This document shows, in pieces, positions 32,344 through 41,846 of a DNA stretch of 64,000 nt. The translations under genes and the position numbers were made by a program. Source of the stretch: Pseudomonas sp. DTU12.3. Its GTDB lineage: Bacteria; Pseudomonadota; Gammaproteobacteria; Pseudomonadales; Pseudomonadaceae. Where the stretch lies: NCBI RefSeq assembly GCF_004124275.1, contig NZ_CP027218.1, positions 4,219,501-4,283,500 on the forward strand, read 5' to 3'. How positions within the stretch are numbered: the stretch's first letter is position 1; each line of letters opens with the position of its first letter. Below the pieces are notes generated by a model that saw only the letters and a list, made by a program, of their open reading frames with translations, did not search any database and was not told where the DNA came from.

Positions 32344-33369
32344 ATGAACGCCAAGATTCTTGTGCTGCTGATGCTGCCGCTTGCAGGTTGCTCCAGCAAT
32401 TCCGAAACCCAGAACATGCCGGTGAATATCCTCACCGCCACCCCGGCCAACGCCCAGGCCACCGACATGCCGAAGATCGAGCAGACCCTGCGCCCGCAGG
32501 ATGTGCTGGATGTGATCTTCCATATCAGCACCAGCGGCTCGGACGCTTATCGCGTGCAGTCGGGTGACCAGATCGGCCTCAACTTTACCGCTGCCAGCCA
32601 ACTCAACGGCAATCAACTGGTGCTGCCCGACGGCACCATAGAACTGCCGGGCGCCAACACTTCGGTGAAAATTGCCGGGCTGACCAGTGATCAGGCGCGC
32701 GAGGAAATCCAGCGCGCCTATCAGCGCAAACAGCTGTTCCAGCCCAACCGCAATCAGCTGACCGTGCAGATCATCAGCCCGCTGACCAATGAACAGAACC
32801 TGAAAAGCGCGCTGAATCACCCGGCCACCGGCATGAGCCGCGAGATCACCGTCGGCACTGACGGCTACGCGAGTTTCCCGGAAATCGGCGCCGTGCCGCT
32901 GCAAGGCATGACCGTCAATCAACTGGAAACCTTCCTCAATAAAAAATACGCGCAACTGCCCGGTCGGATGACCGTGGACGTGCTGCTGAAATCCACCGCT
33001 GGTAACGAGATCTATGTGCTCGGCGAAGTCGGCCAACCGGGTTCCTACCCGATCCGCCGGCCGGTCTCAGTACTTGAAGCGCTGACGCTGGCGCGTGGCA
33101 CCAATGCCAAGGCGCGGCTCGATTCGGTGGTGATCATGCGCCGCAACGGCAATCAGGTGCAGGCGGTGCGTTATGACGTCGAGAAGGCTCTGTCGGGCGA
33201 GGCGCCGCAAATCGCCTACCTGCAACCGGACGACATGCTCTACGTGCCGAAAACCAAACTGGCCAGCGCCGGCGAACTCGCCCGGCAATTGGCAGACGTT
33301 GTGTTGTTCCAGGGTGTTGGCCTGAGTTTCGGCTATCGCCTGGACAACAAAGACGACAACAGCAACTGA
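32344..33369 (+). CDS. Polysaccharide export (Wza/OPX-like) lipoprotein
   Basis: A 341-residue outer-membrane export protein. A lipoprotein signal ends at LPLAGC (Cys16). The poly-export region RVQSGDQIGLNFTAASQLNG and two SLBB-like stretches (VGTDGYASFPEIGAVPLQGMT and VLGEVGQPGSYPI) follow, as in Wza. It would form the channel through which the polymer leaves. It has an AAGGATGAC ribosome site and lies 21 bp after the P-loop gene. Confidence 0.92.
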   Translation: MNAKILVLLMLPLAGCSSNSETQNMPVNILTATPANAQATDMPKIEQTLRPQDVLDVIFHISTSGSDAYRVQSGDQIGLNFTAASQLNGNQLVLPDGTIELPGANTSVKIAGLTSDQAREEIQRAYQRKQLFQPNRNQLTVQIISPLTNEQNLKSALNHPATGMSREITVGTDGYASFPEIGAVPLQGMTVNQLETFLNKKYAQLPGRMTVDVLLKSTAGNEIYVLGEVGQPGSYPIRRPVSVLEALTLARGTNAKARLDSVVIMRRNGNQVQAVRYDVEKALSGEAPQIAYLQPDDMLYVPKTKLASAGELARQLADVVLFQGVGLSFGYRLDNKDDNSN

Positions 33370-33385
33370 CTCTCAGGTGACCGAC

Positions 33386-34978
33386 ATGAATCCCAAGGAA
33401 AACTACCTGCATGAGTTCTTCAGGATCTTCTTCGCCAACAAGCAACTGGTGAAGCGTGTCTTCCTGATCTTTGCAGTGATCGCCCTGCTCCTGCCGCTGG
33501 TGCTCAAACAGAGCTTCGATATCACCGCGCAGGTCATCGTGCAGTCGAAAAAACTCTCCCAGGGTGACGCCACCACGTCGCTCACGGTGGACAACGCCAC
33601 GTTCATTCCGCCATCGCTGGCGGACATGGAAACCGAGAGCAACATCCTCCGTTCCCCAGCGTTGATCCGCCAGACCATCAGTGAACTGCGCGCCAAGGGT
33701 GAATACACACCTTCGCCGGGTATCTTCAGCAAACTGGTGGCCGAACCGTTCAAGCGCTACATCAGTTCGCCGCTGCGCCAGTACGTGATCAATCCAGTGC
33801 GCAGCGTGCTCGGGCTGGAGACCGATCCTGTGCGTGACACGGCGCTCGACGCCCTCACCCAACAAGCCATCGACAGCCTGAAAATCGAGACCCTGCCCGG
33901 CTCCAACGTGATCTCGATCGTCTACAGCTTCCCCGATCCGCATCAGGGCACGACGTTTGTCAGTGCGCTGCTGCAGAACTATCTGGTCAGCCGTCAGGCG
34001 CTGCAATCGATCGACTTGCCGCAGTCCTTCTACGAGACCAAAAAGCATCTGTACCAAGTGCGCATCGATGGTCTGGAAGGCAATCGTCAGGCCTTGCTGG
34101 AAAGTGTTGGCGCGTCGGATCCGAAGGAAGAAATCACCTTCCGCCTCAACGCAATCAATACCGAAGAGCAAGCGCTGAACCTCTACCGCGATCGCCTGCT
34201 GCAAAGCCAGCGCTGGCTCGAATACCTGAAAACCGCGCTGGCCGCTGCGAGCACTAACAAGCTCAACGACTACACCTTTCCCTACACCTTCACCACCACC
34301 GTCGACAACGTCGCGTTCGAGGATCGTGAGATCAAGCAAATGGGCGAACAACTGACCACCCAGGTCAGCCGCTACATGAATGATCTGGCGGTGTTCCAGC
34401 CAGGCAGTGAGCCGATGCTGCTGACCCGTGAACAGATTGCCCGCACCCGTGGCCAGTTCCTCAAAGTGGTGAGCAACCGCATTCAGGAACGCACCAACGA
34501 TCTGGCCGTGGTGCAACAGGTCATCGATCAGAAAACCGCGCGCATCACTGAGTTCAAGAACCGCATCCACGAGTTGCAGCAGACCCAGAGCAAGCTGCGG
34601 CAGATGGACACCGAGATCGATGCGATGCACGCCGCGTTCTCGACCTACGCCCAGCGCTTCGCGGAAAGCAGCACCACCCGCTCGCTCAGCGACGATCTGT
34701 CCAACGCGCGGGTGCTCAGCCCGCCGTTCGAACCGACCGAAGCGGCGTTCCCGAAACCGGGTCTGATCATTCCGTTCGGCTTGTTCACCGGGTTGTTGCT
34801 GGCGATTGCCCTGGTCTACGTGCGTGAGTTCTTTGATCACCGCTTCAAACACCCAGCGCAAATCAGCCACGAGCTGGGCGTACCGGTGCTGTTGGTGATC
34901 AACGATCAGAACGTGCTGCCAAGTAATCCGCACAAGAACTGGACGGTGCCGAGCTTCCTGCACTGGGTGCGCAATTGA
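33386..34978 (+). CDS. Polysaccharide co-polymerase (Wzz/PCP family)
   Basis: A 530-residue inner-membrane chain-length regulator linking polymerase and export channel. Two membrane helices (about 23-42 and 455-480) flank a long periplasmic coiled-coil part with ETESNILRSPALIRQTISEL. The C-terminus ends a short way past the second helix, so no kinase domain is attached; the P-loop protein two genes upstream could be its split partner. The ATG of MNPKENYLH is chosen because AGGTGA lies at the right distance; a GTG three codons upstream overlaps that box. Confidence 0.9.
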   Translation: MNPKENYLHEFFRIFFANKQLVKRVFLIFAVIALLLPLVLKQSFDITAQVIVQSKKLSQGDATTSLTVDNATFIPPSLADMETESNILRSPALIRQTISELRAKGEYTPSPGIFSKLVAEPFKRYISSPLRQYVINPVRSVLGLETDPVRDTALDALTQQAIDSLKIETLPGSNVISIVYSFPDPHQGTTFVSALLQNYLVSRQALQSIDLPQSFYETKKHLYQVRIDGLEGNRQALLESVGASDPKEEITFRLNAINTEEQALNLYRDRLLQSQRWLEYLKTALAAASTNKLNDYTFPYTFTTTVDNVAFEDREIKQMGEQLTTQVSRYMNDLAVFQPGSEPMLLTREQIARTRGQFLKVVSNRIQERTNDLAVVQQVIDQKTARITEFKNRIHELQQTQSKLRQMDTEIDAMHAAFSTYAQRFAESSTTRSLSDDLSNARVLSPPFEPTEAAFPKPGLIIPFGLFTGLLLAIALVYVREFFDHRFKHPAQISHELGVPVLLVINDQNVLPSNPHKNWTVPSFLHWVRN

Positions 34979-36066
34979 ACACCGCACCCTGCCCTGTTGC
35001 CGCGCTGCCGATCATTCATTTGCTCAGCAGCGGCGGTTTCTATGGGGCCGAGCGGATGTTGCTGGATCATTGCCTGGCGACGCCGGGGCAGCATCAGGTG
35101 CTGTTCCTCGACGCGCCACCAGATTTGATCCAGCGCTTTCGCGAGGCCGGGGTGGACTGTCGCGGCTGTGCCGGGCTTGGGGAGTTGCTGCGGCACTTGC
35201 GTCAGCGTCGCGGTGAAAAGCCGCTGATCAATACGCACAACTTCAAAGGTCTGCTGTTCGGCTGGGTCGGCGCGACGCTGTTGCGCCTGCCGCTGGTGAT
35301 TACTCAGCACGGTTTTACCCCGCGCAGTCGCAAGCAGAAGTTCTACACCTGGCTGAGCCTGCAACTGTGTCGCACGGCGTCGGTGGATCGGGTGGTCTGC
35401 GTGGCGGAAAGCATCGCCACGCTGCACCGTCAGGCCAGCGTCCGGGCGGACAAGTTACAGGTGATCCCCAACGGCTTGCCGGCGGCTGCGGCGCTGGTGC
35501 CGGATGCCGATCGGCAACGCTGGCTGGCCGGCTACGTCGGCCGCTTGAGCAGCGAGAAAGGCCCGGATCTGTTTCTCGATGCGTTGATCGCGCTGTGTCA
35601 TCAACATTCGCAACTGGATGCGGTGATGCTCGGCGATGGCCCGGAACGCGAGGCGTTGCAGGCGCGAATCGACAACGCCGGTCTGCACGAAAGGATTCGT
35701 TTGCCCGGTTACCAGATCGCCATGCAACCGTGGTGGCAGCAACTCGATGCGCTGGTGATCAGCTCGCGCACCGAAGGTACACCGATGATTTTGCTCGAAG
35801 CCATGCAGGCCGGAGTGCCGGTGGTGGCGTTCGCTGTCGGCGGGATTCCCGACGTGCTGCAAGACCGCCACAACGGTCTGCTCGCCGCACCGGCCGACAC
35901 CGCCGCCCTCGCCCGGCAGCTCGACACGCTGCTGACCGAGCCGAAGCTGGCCGCACAGCTGCGCGACAACGCAAAACGCACGCAACAGGATCGCTACGAC
36001 CTCAAGGCCTTGGCCGAACGCTGGTCGCAGCTGTACATCCGCACGGCACGGGAGGCACGCGCATGA
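34975..36066 (+). CDS. GT4-family glycosyltransferase
   Basis: A 363-residue GT-B enzyme. The N-terminal domain opens with IIHLLSSGGFYGAERMLLDH, and the C-terminal donor-binding domain has GYVGRLSSEKGPDLFLDAL and the EX7E motif in RTEGTPMILLEAMQAGVPV. The start is a TTG that overlaps the previous stop (TTGA) behind GGGTG; the next in-frame ATG would remove conserved residues. It probably adds one sugar of the repeat unit on the cytoplasmic face. The sugar is unknown. Confidence 0.9.
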   Translation: MNTAPCPVAALPIIHLLSSGGFYGAERMLLDHCLATPGQHQVLFLDAPPDLIQRFREAGVDCRGCAGLGELLRHLRQRRGEKPLINTHNFKGLLFGWVGATLLRLPLVITQHGFTPRSRKQKFYTWLSLQLCRTASVDRVVCVAESIATLHRQASVRADKLQVIPNGLPAAAALVPDADRQRWLAGYVGRLSSEKGPDLFLDALIALCHQHSQLDAVMLGDGPEREALQARIDNAGLHERIRLPGYQIAMQPWWQQLDALVISSRTEGTPMILLEAMQAGVPVVAFAVGGIPDVLQDRHNGLLAAPADTAALARQLDTLLTEPKLAAQLRDNAKRTQQDRYDLKALAERWSQLYIRTAREARA

Positions 36067-37436
36067 TTTTCCCGCTCTCGATCGTCAGTTTGCTCGGTCT
36101 GGTCTGCATCGCCCTGCTGGCCAGCCCTTATCCGTATCTGGCGCCGGGAGTGGTGCTCGGCCTGGTGGGTTTTGCGGTGCTGTATCGCAAACCGACCTGG
36201 GGCCTGCTGGGCATTGCCGCACTGGTGCCGTTCGAAGGTTTCTTCAAGGACAGTTCGTTTTCCGGGAGCAAATTGCTCGGTGCAGGGTTGGCGGTGATCC
36301 TGATGCTGCAACTGGCGCTGCACCAGATTCCGTCGGAGCGTCTGCGCAGCAATATCTGGCGCTACCTCATCTGGTTCATGGTTCTGTACTTTCTCAGCCT
36401 GCTCAATACCGATGACATGGGCATGTCGCTCGGGCATCTGCGTGAGCTCAGCGTCGGCCTGATTCTGTTTGTCATCACCCTGCTGATCGGCCGCGAGCTC
36501 AACCTCGACCTGTTCGCCCGCCTCGTCACCCTCGCCGTCAGTACCACCTGTGCGATGGCGATGTTCTCGACCAAATTCCAGGATCAGGGCCGCGCCGCCG
36601 GCCTGCTCGAAGACCCCAACGCCTTCGCCCTGCTGATCGCTTTTGCCGTGCCGATGGGCCTGCTGCTGGTGATTCGCAGCCCGAACCTGCTGCACCGCTT
36701 GTTCTGGGGCGGTTGCTGCCTGCTGTTGCTCGGCGGCATGACCAAGACCGAATCGCGCTCGGGTCTGGTGGTGTTGGCCTTGAGCCTGCTGATCGGCTGC
36801 TGGCATTACCGCACGCAACTGACGCGGATTCGCCCACGGCATTTGGGCTTTGCCATGCTCGGCGCGGCCATCGTGATTCCGCTGGCGATTTACGCGATGC
36901 CCGCCGGTTACCTCGCGCGTATCCAGTCGCTGAGTGTGTTGAGCGCTGGCGCCAAGGGTCACGACGACGAATCCCTCGGCCGTCGTGCGTCGTACATCGT
37001 CGTCGGCAGTCAGATGATCCGCGAGAACCCTCTGCTCGGCTCTGGTCCCGGCACCTTCCCGCTGCATTACGCGACTACCGGTTACGCCAAGGCATTCTCC
37101 GCCAACCGCAAGATCGGCGACCTGTATCGCCGCGCGCACAACACTTATCTGGAAATTTTCAGTGAACTGGGCATTCCTGCCGGGCTGTTGTTCGTCGGCA
37201 TGCTCGGCCTCGGTTTGTACAACCTGATTCGCGCACGGGCGGCGTGGATGTTGCGCCGCGATTCGTATCAGGCGGATCTGATGACCCACCTCGGTGTGAG
37301 CTTCCTGTCGTTGACGCTGTTCCTGATGTTCCTCAGCGCGCCGAACCAGAAATACGTGTGGATCATGCTCGCGCTGACCAGCGTGCTGCGCCTGAAAGCC
37401 GAGCAGGCACCGCTGACCACGGAGGCGAAGGCATGA
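36063..37436 (+). CDS. Wzy/O-antigen-ligase-family polymerase
   Basis: A 457-residue protein with about ten to twelve membrane helices. The long periplasmic loop carries the Wzy_C-type signature: RRASYIVVGSQMIRENPLLGSGPGTF followed by RRAHNTYLEIFSELGIPAGLLF. Such proteins join lipid-linked repeat units on the periplasmic side. The start and stop both overlap the neighbouring genes (ATGA). It is the only polymerase candidate in the cluster. Confidence 0.88.
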   Translation: MIFPLSIVSLLGLVCIALLASPYPYLAPGVVLGLVGFAVLYRKPTWGLLGIAALVPFEGFFKDSSFSGSKLLGAGLAVILMLQLALHQIPSERLRSNIWRYLIWFMVLYFLSLLNTDDMGMSLGHLRELSVGLILFVITLLIGRELNLDLFARLVTLAVSTTCAMAMFSTKFQDQGRAAGLLEDPNAFALLIAFAVPMGLLLVIRSPNLLHRLFWGGCCLLLLGGMTKTESRSGLVVLALSLLIGCWHYRTQLTRIRPRHLGFAMLGAAIVIPLAIYAMPAGYLARIQSLSVLSAGAKGHDDESLGRRASYIVVGSQMIRENPLLGSGPGTFPLHYATTGYAKAFSANRKIGDLYRRAHNTYLEIFSELGIPAGLLFVGMLGLGLYNLIRARAAWMLRRDSYQADLMTHLGVSFLSLTLFLMFLSAPNQKYVWIMLALTSVLRLKAEQAPLTTEAKA

Positions 37437-38401
37437 GCCGGATCAGCATCGTCATCCCGATGTTCAACGAGGCCCGGCACATTGGCCGGACCTTGCTCGC
37501 CGCGCAAAAAGCCGCGTTCGCCGCCAATGTCGAGTGCGAGCTGATCGTCGTCGATAACGGCTCAAGCGATGACGGCCCGCACATTGCCCGCCAGTTCGGC
37601 GCGCAGGTGCTGGAACTGCCGGGGTTGTTGATCGGTGCGCTGCGCAATCGCGGCACGGCCATCGCCAGCGGTAAGTGGCTGGCGTTCATCGATGCCGACA
37701 TCGAAATGCCCGAAGACTGGCTCAAGCCGCTGTTCGAACTGGAGGCCAGCGGCCAGGCCGATGTTTTCGCCCTGGATCTGCACACCCCCGCCGAAGCGCC
37801 GTGGTACGCCACCGCATGGCAGCGCCGGACCTTGCGCGTGTCGTCACAGACCTCGCACGTCGTCGACTGGCTGCCCAGCGCCAACCTGCTGATGCGTCGG
37901 CGCTGGTTCGACAAGGTCGGCGGTTTCAACGAAACCCTGCGCACCGGCGAAGACAAAGAGTTCACCCTGCGCCTGCACGAACAAGGCGCGCGGCTTCTGT
38001 CGATCAACAACAGCGTCGCCCTGCACTGGGGCTACGAAATGAACTGGCGCGAGTGGATGGGCAAGGAGATGTGGCGTCAGGGCAGTCATCTGCAACTGCT
38101 GCGCACCCACGGTTTCAGTCTGCGCCTGCTGCGTTTCCCGATGCTTTCGCTGGTGGTGTGGTTGCTGGATTTTCTGGCGATTTCGGCGTTATTCAATGGC
38201 TTTCCGCATCACGCGGCGATCATGGTCGCGATCACCAGTTTGCCGGGGCTGGTGCTCAGCCTGCGCCAGAGCGCCAAACACCACGATATCGGCCTGACTC
38301 TGCAACTGTGGGGCCTGCACTGGGTGCGTCTGCATCTGGCCGGGGCTGCATTCATCTTGAGTCTGTGTCATTGGAACGCCAGGAGGCCTGCCCGTGGCTG
38401 A
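37433..38401 (+). CDS. GT2-family glycosyltransferase
   Basis: A 322-residue GT-A enzyme. ISIVIPMFNEARHIGRTL and VVDNGSSDDG bind the nucleotide sugar, FIDADIEMPEDW is the DXD site, and GGFNETLRTGEDKEFTLRL is the catalytic-base region. Two hydrophobic segments near the C-terminus (MLSLVVWLLDFLAISALFNG and the last 25 residues) suggest membrane attachment. It overlaps the next gene by 8 bases. Confidence 0.9.
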   Translation: MSRISIVIPMFNEARHIGRTLLAAQKAAFAANVECELIVVDNGSSDDGPHIARQFGAQVLELPGLLIGALRNRGTAIASGKWLAFIDADIEMPEDWLKPLFELEASGQADVFALDLHTPAEAPWYATAWQRRTLRVSSQTSHVVDWLPSANLLMRRRWFDKVGGFNETLRTGEDKEFTLRLHEQGARLLSINNSVALHWGYEMNWREWMGKEMWRQGSHLQLLRTHGFSLRLLRFPMLSLVVWLLDFLAISALFNGFPHHAAIMVAITSLPGLVLSLRQSAKHHDIGLTLQLWGLHWVRLHLAGAAFILSLCHWNARRPARG

Positions 38402-39530
38402 GTTCATTTTCTGGATGTGCCTGTTGCTGCCGGTCTACGCCTACGTCGGCTATCCACTGCTGCTGACGCTGGTGGCGCCGCTGTTCCCGGCCTGGCGCCA
38501 CACCCCGGCGCCGCCGCTGAACGTCAGCATCGTGATTGCCGCGCACAACGAGGCGCGGCATATCGAGCACAAATTACGCACGTTGTTGGCGCAGGATTAT
38601 CAGCCAGCAACCCTGCAAATCATTCTCGCCAGCGACGGTTCAACCGATGACACCGTGGCTTGCGCGCACAACGTCGTTGACCCGCGCATCACCGTCCTCG
38701 ATCTGCCGCGCCAGGGCAAAGCGGCAACGCTGAATGCCGGCGTAGCGCTGAGCAGCGGCGACATTCTGGTGTTCACCGACGCCGACAACCAATGGTCGCG
38801 CGAAACCCTCGGCTACTTGCTTGCGCCGCTGAATGATCCGCAGGTCGGCGGTTGCGCCGGGCACATGGTCATCCCGGTCACTGGCGGTGGCTTGAGCGTC
38901 GGCGACAGTCTCTATCGGCATTACGAAGGCTGGCTGCGCCGGGTCGAGAACCGCACCGGTTGCATGGTCTCCGCCGATGGCGCCCTGCTCGCCCTGCGCC
39001 GCGAGTTGTTCCAGAACGTGCCGGCCGAGGTCAACGACGATTTCTTCATCAGCACCTGCGCACCGGTGGCGCACAAACGCATCGTCTACGTGCCCGAAGC
39101 GCAAGTGATCGATCACGGCGTCGATGAAGCGGACAAGCAATTCCGTCGCCGTCAGCGCGTCACCGTGGGCGGTCTGCAAAGCCTCGCCCAGCGTCGCGAG
39201 CTGCTCAATCCGTTGAAATATGGTCTGTATTCGATTGCCTTGATCAGCCACAAACTGATCCGCCGACTCGCACCGATCCTCTTGCTGCCGCTGCTGCTGA
39301 GCAACTTCTGGCTGTGGGACGACCACGGTTTCTATCGCCTCGCCCTGATCGCGCAACTGTTCGGCTACGCCATCGCGATTGCCGGGCTGCTGGATTCGCA
39401 ACACCGTTTGCCGAAACCCTTCCGCCTCGCCGCGTTTCTGCTGGTCACCCTTGCCGGGATGAGTCTCGGCCTGTGGCAGTTCCTGCGCGGCCAGCGGTAT
39501 GCCCAGTGGAATCCTGAACAGAACCGTTAA
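38394..39530 (+). CDS. Membrane GT2 glycosyltransferase, processive type
   Basis: A 378-residue inner-membrane enzyme. One helix precedes the GT-A domain (VSIVIAAHNEARHIEHKL, ASDGSTDDT, VFTDADNQWS), and three or four helices follow. VNDDFFISTCA carries the acid near the acceptor and RRRQRVTVGG lies where processive synthases have QxxRW, without the Trp. The start is a GTG 7 bases after AGGAGG. It may add one residue or a short run of them. Confidence 0.9.
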   Translation: MAEFIFWMCLLLPVYAYVGYPLLLTLVAPLFPAWRHTPAPPLNVSIVIAAHNEARHIEHKLRTLLAQDYQPATLQIILASDGSTDDTVACAHNVVDPRITVLDLPRQGKAATLNAGVALSSGDILVFTDADNQWSRETLGYLLAPLNDPQVGGCAGHMVIPVTGGGLSVGDSLYRHYEGWLRRVENRTGCMVSADGALLALRRELFQNVPAEVNDDFFISTCAPVAHKRIVYVPEAQVIDHGVDEADKQFRRRQRVTVGGLQSLAQRRELLNPLKYGLYSIALISHKLIRRLAPILLLPLLLSNFWLWDDHGFYRLALIAQLFGYAIAIAGLLDSQHRLPKPFRLAAFLLVTLAGMSLGLWQFLRGQRYAQWNPEQNR

Positions 39531-39543
39531 GAGGACCGAAGCC

Positions 39544-40545
39544 ATGGCGATCAAACAACTGATAAAACGCACCAGTGGCTGGCTCTATCTCAACTCATCC
39601 GTGGGCCGCAACCAGTTGCACGGCGCCGGGGTGATTCTGATGCTGCACCGGGTGCTGGCCAACGACCGCGCCGCCGACCTGCCGCATCGCAACGAATTGT
39701 GCGTCGGGCCGAAAGCCTTCGAGCATTTGCTGGTGTGGCTGCGCAAACATTTCGATTGCGTGCCGCTGATGGAAATCCTCCAGCCCAACTCGCTGCGCAC
39801 CGAGCGCCCACGGGTGGCGCTGACCTTCGATGACGGCTGGCGCGACAATGCGGTCAACGCCTTCCCGTCGCTGCAAAAACATCAGGTGCCGGCGAGCATT
39901 TTTCTCTCCACCGATTTCATTGGCAGCCGTCAGCGTTTCTGGTGGGAAAGCCTCGGCGAAACCCTCTGGGGCAGCCACGGCGACAAGGCGCGGATGCATT
40001 TGATCGAATGCCTGCACAGCCTGCATCACCCGTTGCCGGTATTGCTTGATGACATCGACGTCGACCGGCGCAGCCTGGCGCTGCTGCATTACCTGCAAGG
40101 GTTGAAGTCGATTGACCCGCAGGAACTGGAACGGCTGACCGATGAATGCCCACAGGAGTCGCAACCGCAAGCGCTGGATTGGCATCAAGTGCGCGCGCTG
40201 GAGGCTTCCGGTCTGGTGCGCTTCGGCCCGCACGGTGCCAGCCACGCGATCCTCACCGGCCTCGACGATGTGCGTTTGGACGAAGAAATCACTCGCAGCC
40301 GCGATGCCCTGTACAACGGCTGCAACCGGCCATTGCCGGTGTATTGCTACCCCAATGGCGACAACGACGAACGCGTACGCCAACAGATCGCCAGCCATGA
40401 CTATGCGTTTGCGTTGGGCACCGGCACCGGCATTTATCGCGGCGAAGGCGATCCGCTGAACCTGCCGCGTTTCGGTGTCAGCCAGCGCACCGCGCGCAAT
40501 CCCGAACTGCTGTCGTGGCGGATATTTCGCGGGGCGCGGCCATGA
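39544..40545 (+). CDS. Polysaccharide deacetylase (NodB-like, CE4)
   Basis: A 333-residue deacetylase. ALTFDDGWRDNAVNAF gives the catalytic base and metal Asp (Asp96, Asp97), and FGPHGASHAILTGL matches the metal histidines of motif 2. PASIFLSTDFIGSRQRFWWES is also typical of exopolysaccharide-cluster members. The ATG lies behind AGAGGACC. No signal peptide is visible, so it may act on lipid-linked or nucleotide-linked sugar in the cytoplasm. It would expose a free amine on an amino sugar. Confidence 0.9.
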   Translation: MAIKQLIKRTSGWLYLNSSVGRNQLHGAGVILMLHRVLANDRAADLPHRNELCVGPKAFEHLLVWLRKHFDCVPLMEILQPNSLRTERPRVALTFDDGWRDNAVNAFPSLQKHQVPASIFLSTDFIGSRQRFWWESLGETLWGSHGDKARMHLIECLHSLHHPLPVLLDDIDVDRRSLALLHYLQGLKSIDPQELERLTDECPQESQPQALDWHQVRALEASGLVRFGPHGASHAILTGLDDVRLDEEITRSRDALYNGCNRPLPVYCYPNGDNDERVRQQIASHDYAFALGTGTGIYRGEGDPLNLPRFGVSQRTARNPELLSWRIFRGARP

Positions 40546-41846
40546 GCCGAGGCAACTACCTCAGGCATCTGGCGCTGAGCATGGGCACCAAACTGGCGAT
40601 GATCGCCCTGCGCTTGTTGCGCAATGTGCTGCTGGCGCGGATTCTCGGGCCGAGTGAGCGCGGGCTGTTTGCGTTGCTCAGCACCTTGCCGGATCTGATC
40701 AGCGCGGCCACCAGTGGCGGCTTGAATTCGGCGGTCGGCTATCAAGCGGCCAAGCAACGTCCGATGGGTTTGCTGCTCAGTCAGGTGTTGGTGTTCGGTT
40801 GTTTGCTGGCGGCGTTGCTGACCTTGCTGGTAGTGGCGTTGGTGCGCGAATTCGGCACTGAACTGGATATAACGATGCAGCTTGGCTTGCTCGCCTGGCT
40901 GTTGCTGCTGGCGGTGCCGCTGACCGTATTGAAAAGTGGTTTGCTGACACTGCACAACGCCTCCGGCGGCGTGGTGGCGTTCAATGCCTTGCGTCTGGTC
41001 GAGTCGCTGGCGCCGCTGCTGCTGTTTCTTGCGCTGTTCTGGATGTGGAAAAGCGCTGCCCTCGAAGCGGCGCTGATCAGTTGGCTGGCCGGCATCAGTC
41101 TGGTGGTGCTGGTCGGTTGGGTCTGGCTCAAACGTGCGCAGCCGTTGCAGTTGCAATGGGACCGCGCCAGCCAGAAAGAACTGCTGCGCTACAGCGCGCG
41201 CAGTCATCCGGATCTGCTCTTCCAGCAAGTGATCCTGCGTTCGGATTATCTGTTTATCGGCGCCCTGCTCGGCAGTACCGCGCTCGGTCATTATGCGATG
41301 GCCAGCGCTGCCGCCGAATTGCTGCTGATCGTCCCGGAAGCGGTGACCACGCCACTGATGAAACGCCTGTTGCAACAGGACGAAGGCATGGACAAGGTCA
41401 CGCCGCTGGCCCTGCGCCTGACCGCGACGGTGATGCTCGGCGCGTGCCTGGCCATGGCGGTGATTGGCGAATGGCTGATCGTCACCTTGTTTGGTGCAGT
41501 GTACCAACCTGCGTATCCAGCCCTGCTCGCCTTGCTGCCGGGGCTGTTGGGCCTTTGCTATGCGAGCATTCTGCGTCTGGATCTGCTGGGCAAGAATCGC
41601 CCGGGCACGGTGTCGTTGCTGATGGGCTTGGGCGCTCTGCTCAATCTGGCTTTGAACCTGGTGATGATTCCGGCTTACGGGATTGTCGGTGCGGCGGCGG
41701 CTTCGTCGATTGCCTATCTGGCGGTGACCGTGGCGATGCTGGTGCTTTATTGCCGTTTGAGCGGCGTGCCGTTCTGGCAAACGCTGATCATTCTGCCGCG
41801 CGACGTCATGCCGATGTGGCTGATGCTGCAACGGAAAGCCGCATGA
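40542..41846 (+). CDS. Wzx-type flippase
   Basis: A 434-residue protein with about twelve to fourteen membrane helices of the MOP exporter superfamily. The N-terminus LRNVLLARILGPSERGLFALLSTLPDLIS is typical of polysaccharide flippases, which turn the finished lipid-linked repeat unit to the periplasm. Start and stop both overlap the neighbours by ATGA. Having both this and the polymerase makes the pathway Wzx/Wzy-dependent. Confidence 0.92.
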   Translation: MSRGNYLRHLALSMGTKLAMIALRLLRNVLLARILGPSERGLFALLSTLPDLISAATSGGLNSAVGYQAAKQRPMGLLLSQVLVFGCLLAALLTLLVVALVREFGTELDITMQLGLLAWLLLLAVPLTVLKSGLLTLHNASGGVVAFNALRLVESLAPLLLFLALFWMWKSAALEAALISWLAGISLVVLVGWVWLKRAQPLQLQWDRASQKELLRYSARSHPDLLFQQVILRSDYLFIGALLGSTALGHYAMASAAAELLLIVPEAVTTPLMKRLLQQDEGMDKVTPLALRLTATVMLGACLAMAVIGEWLIVTLFGAVYQPAYPALLALLPGLLGLCYASILRLDLLGKNRPGTVSLLMGLGALLNLALNLVMIPAYGIVGAAAASSIAYLAVTVAMLVLYCRLSGVPFWQTLIILPRDVMPMWLMLQRKAA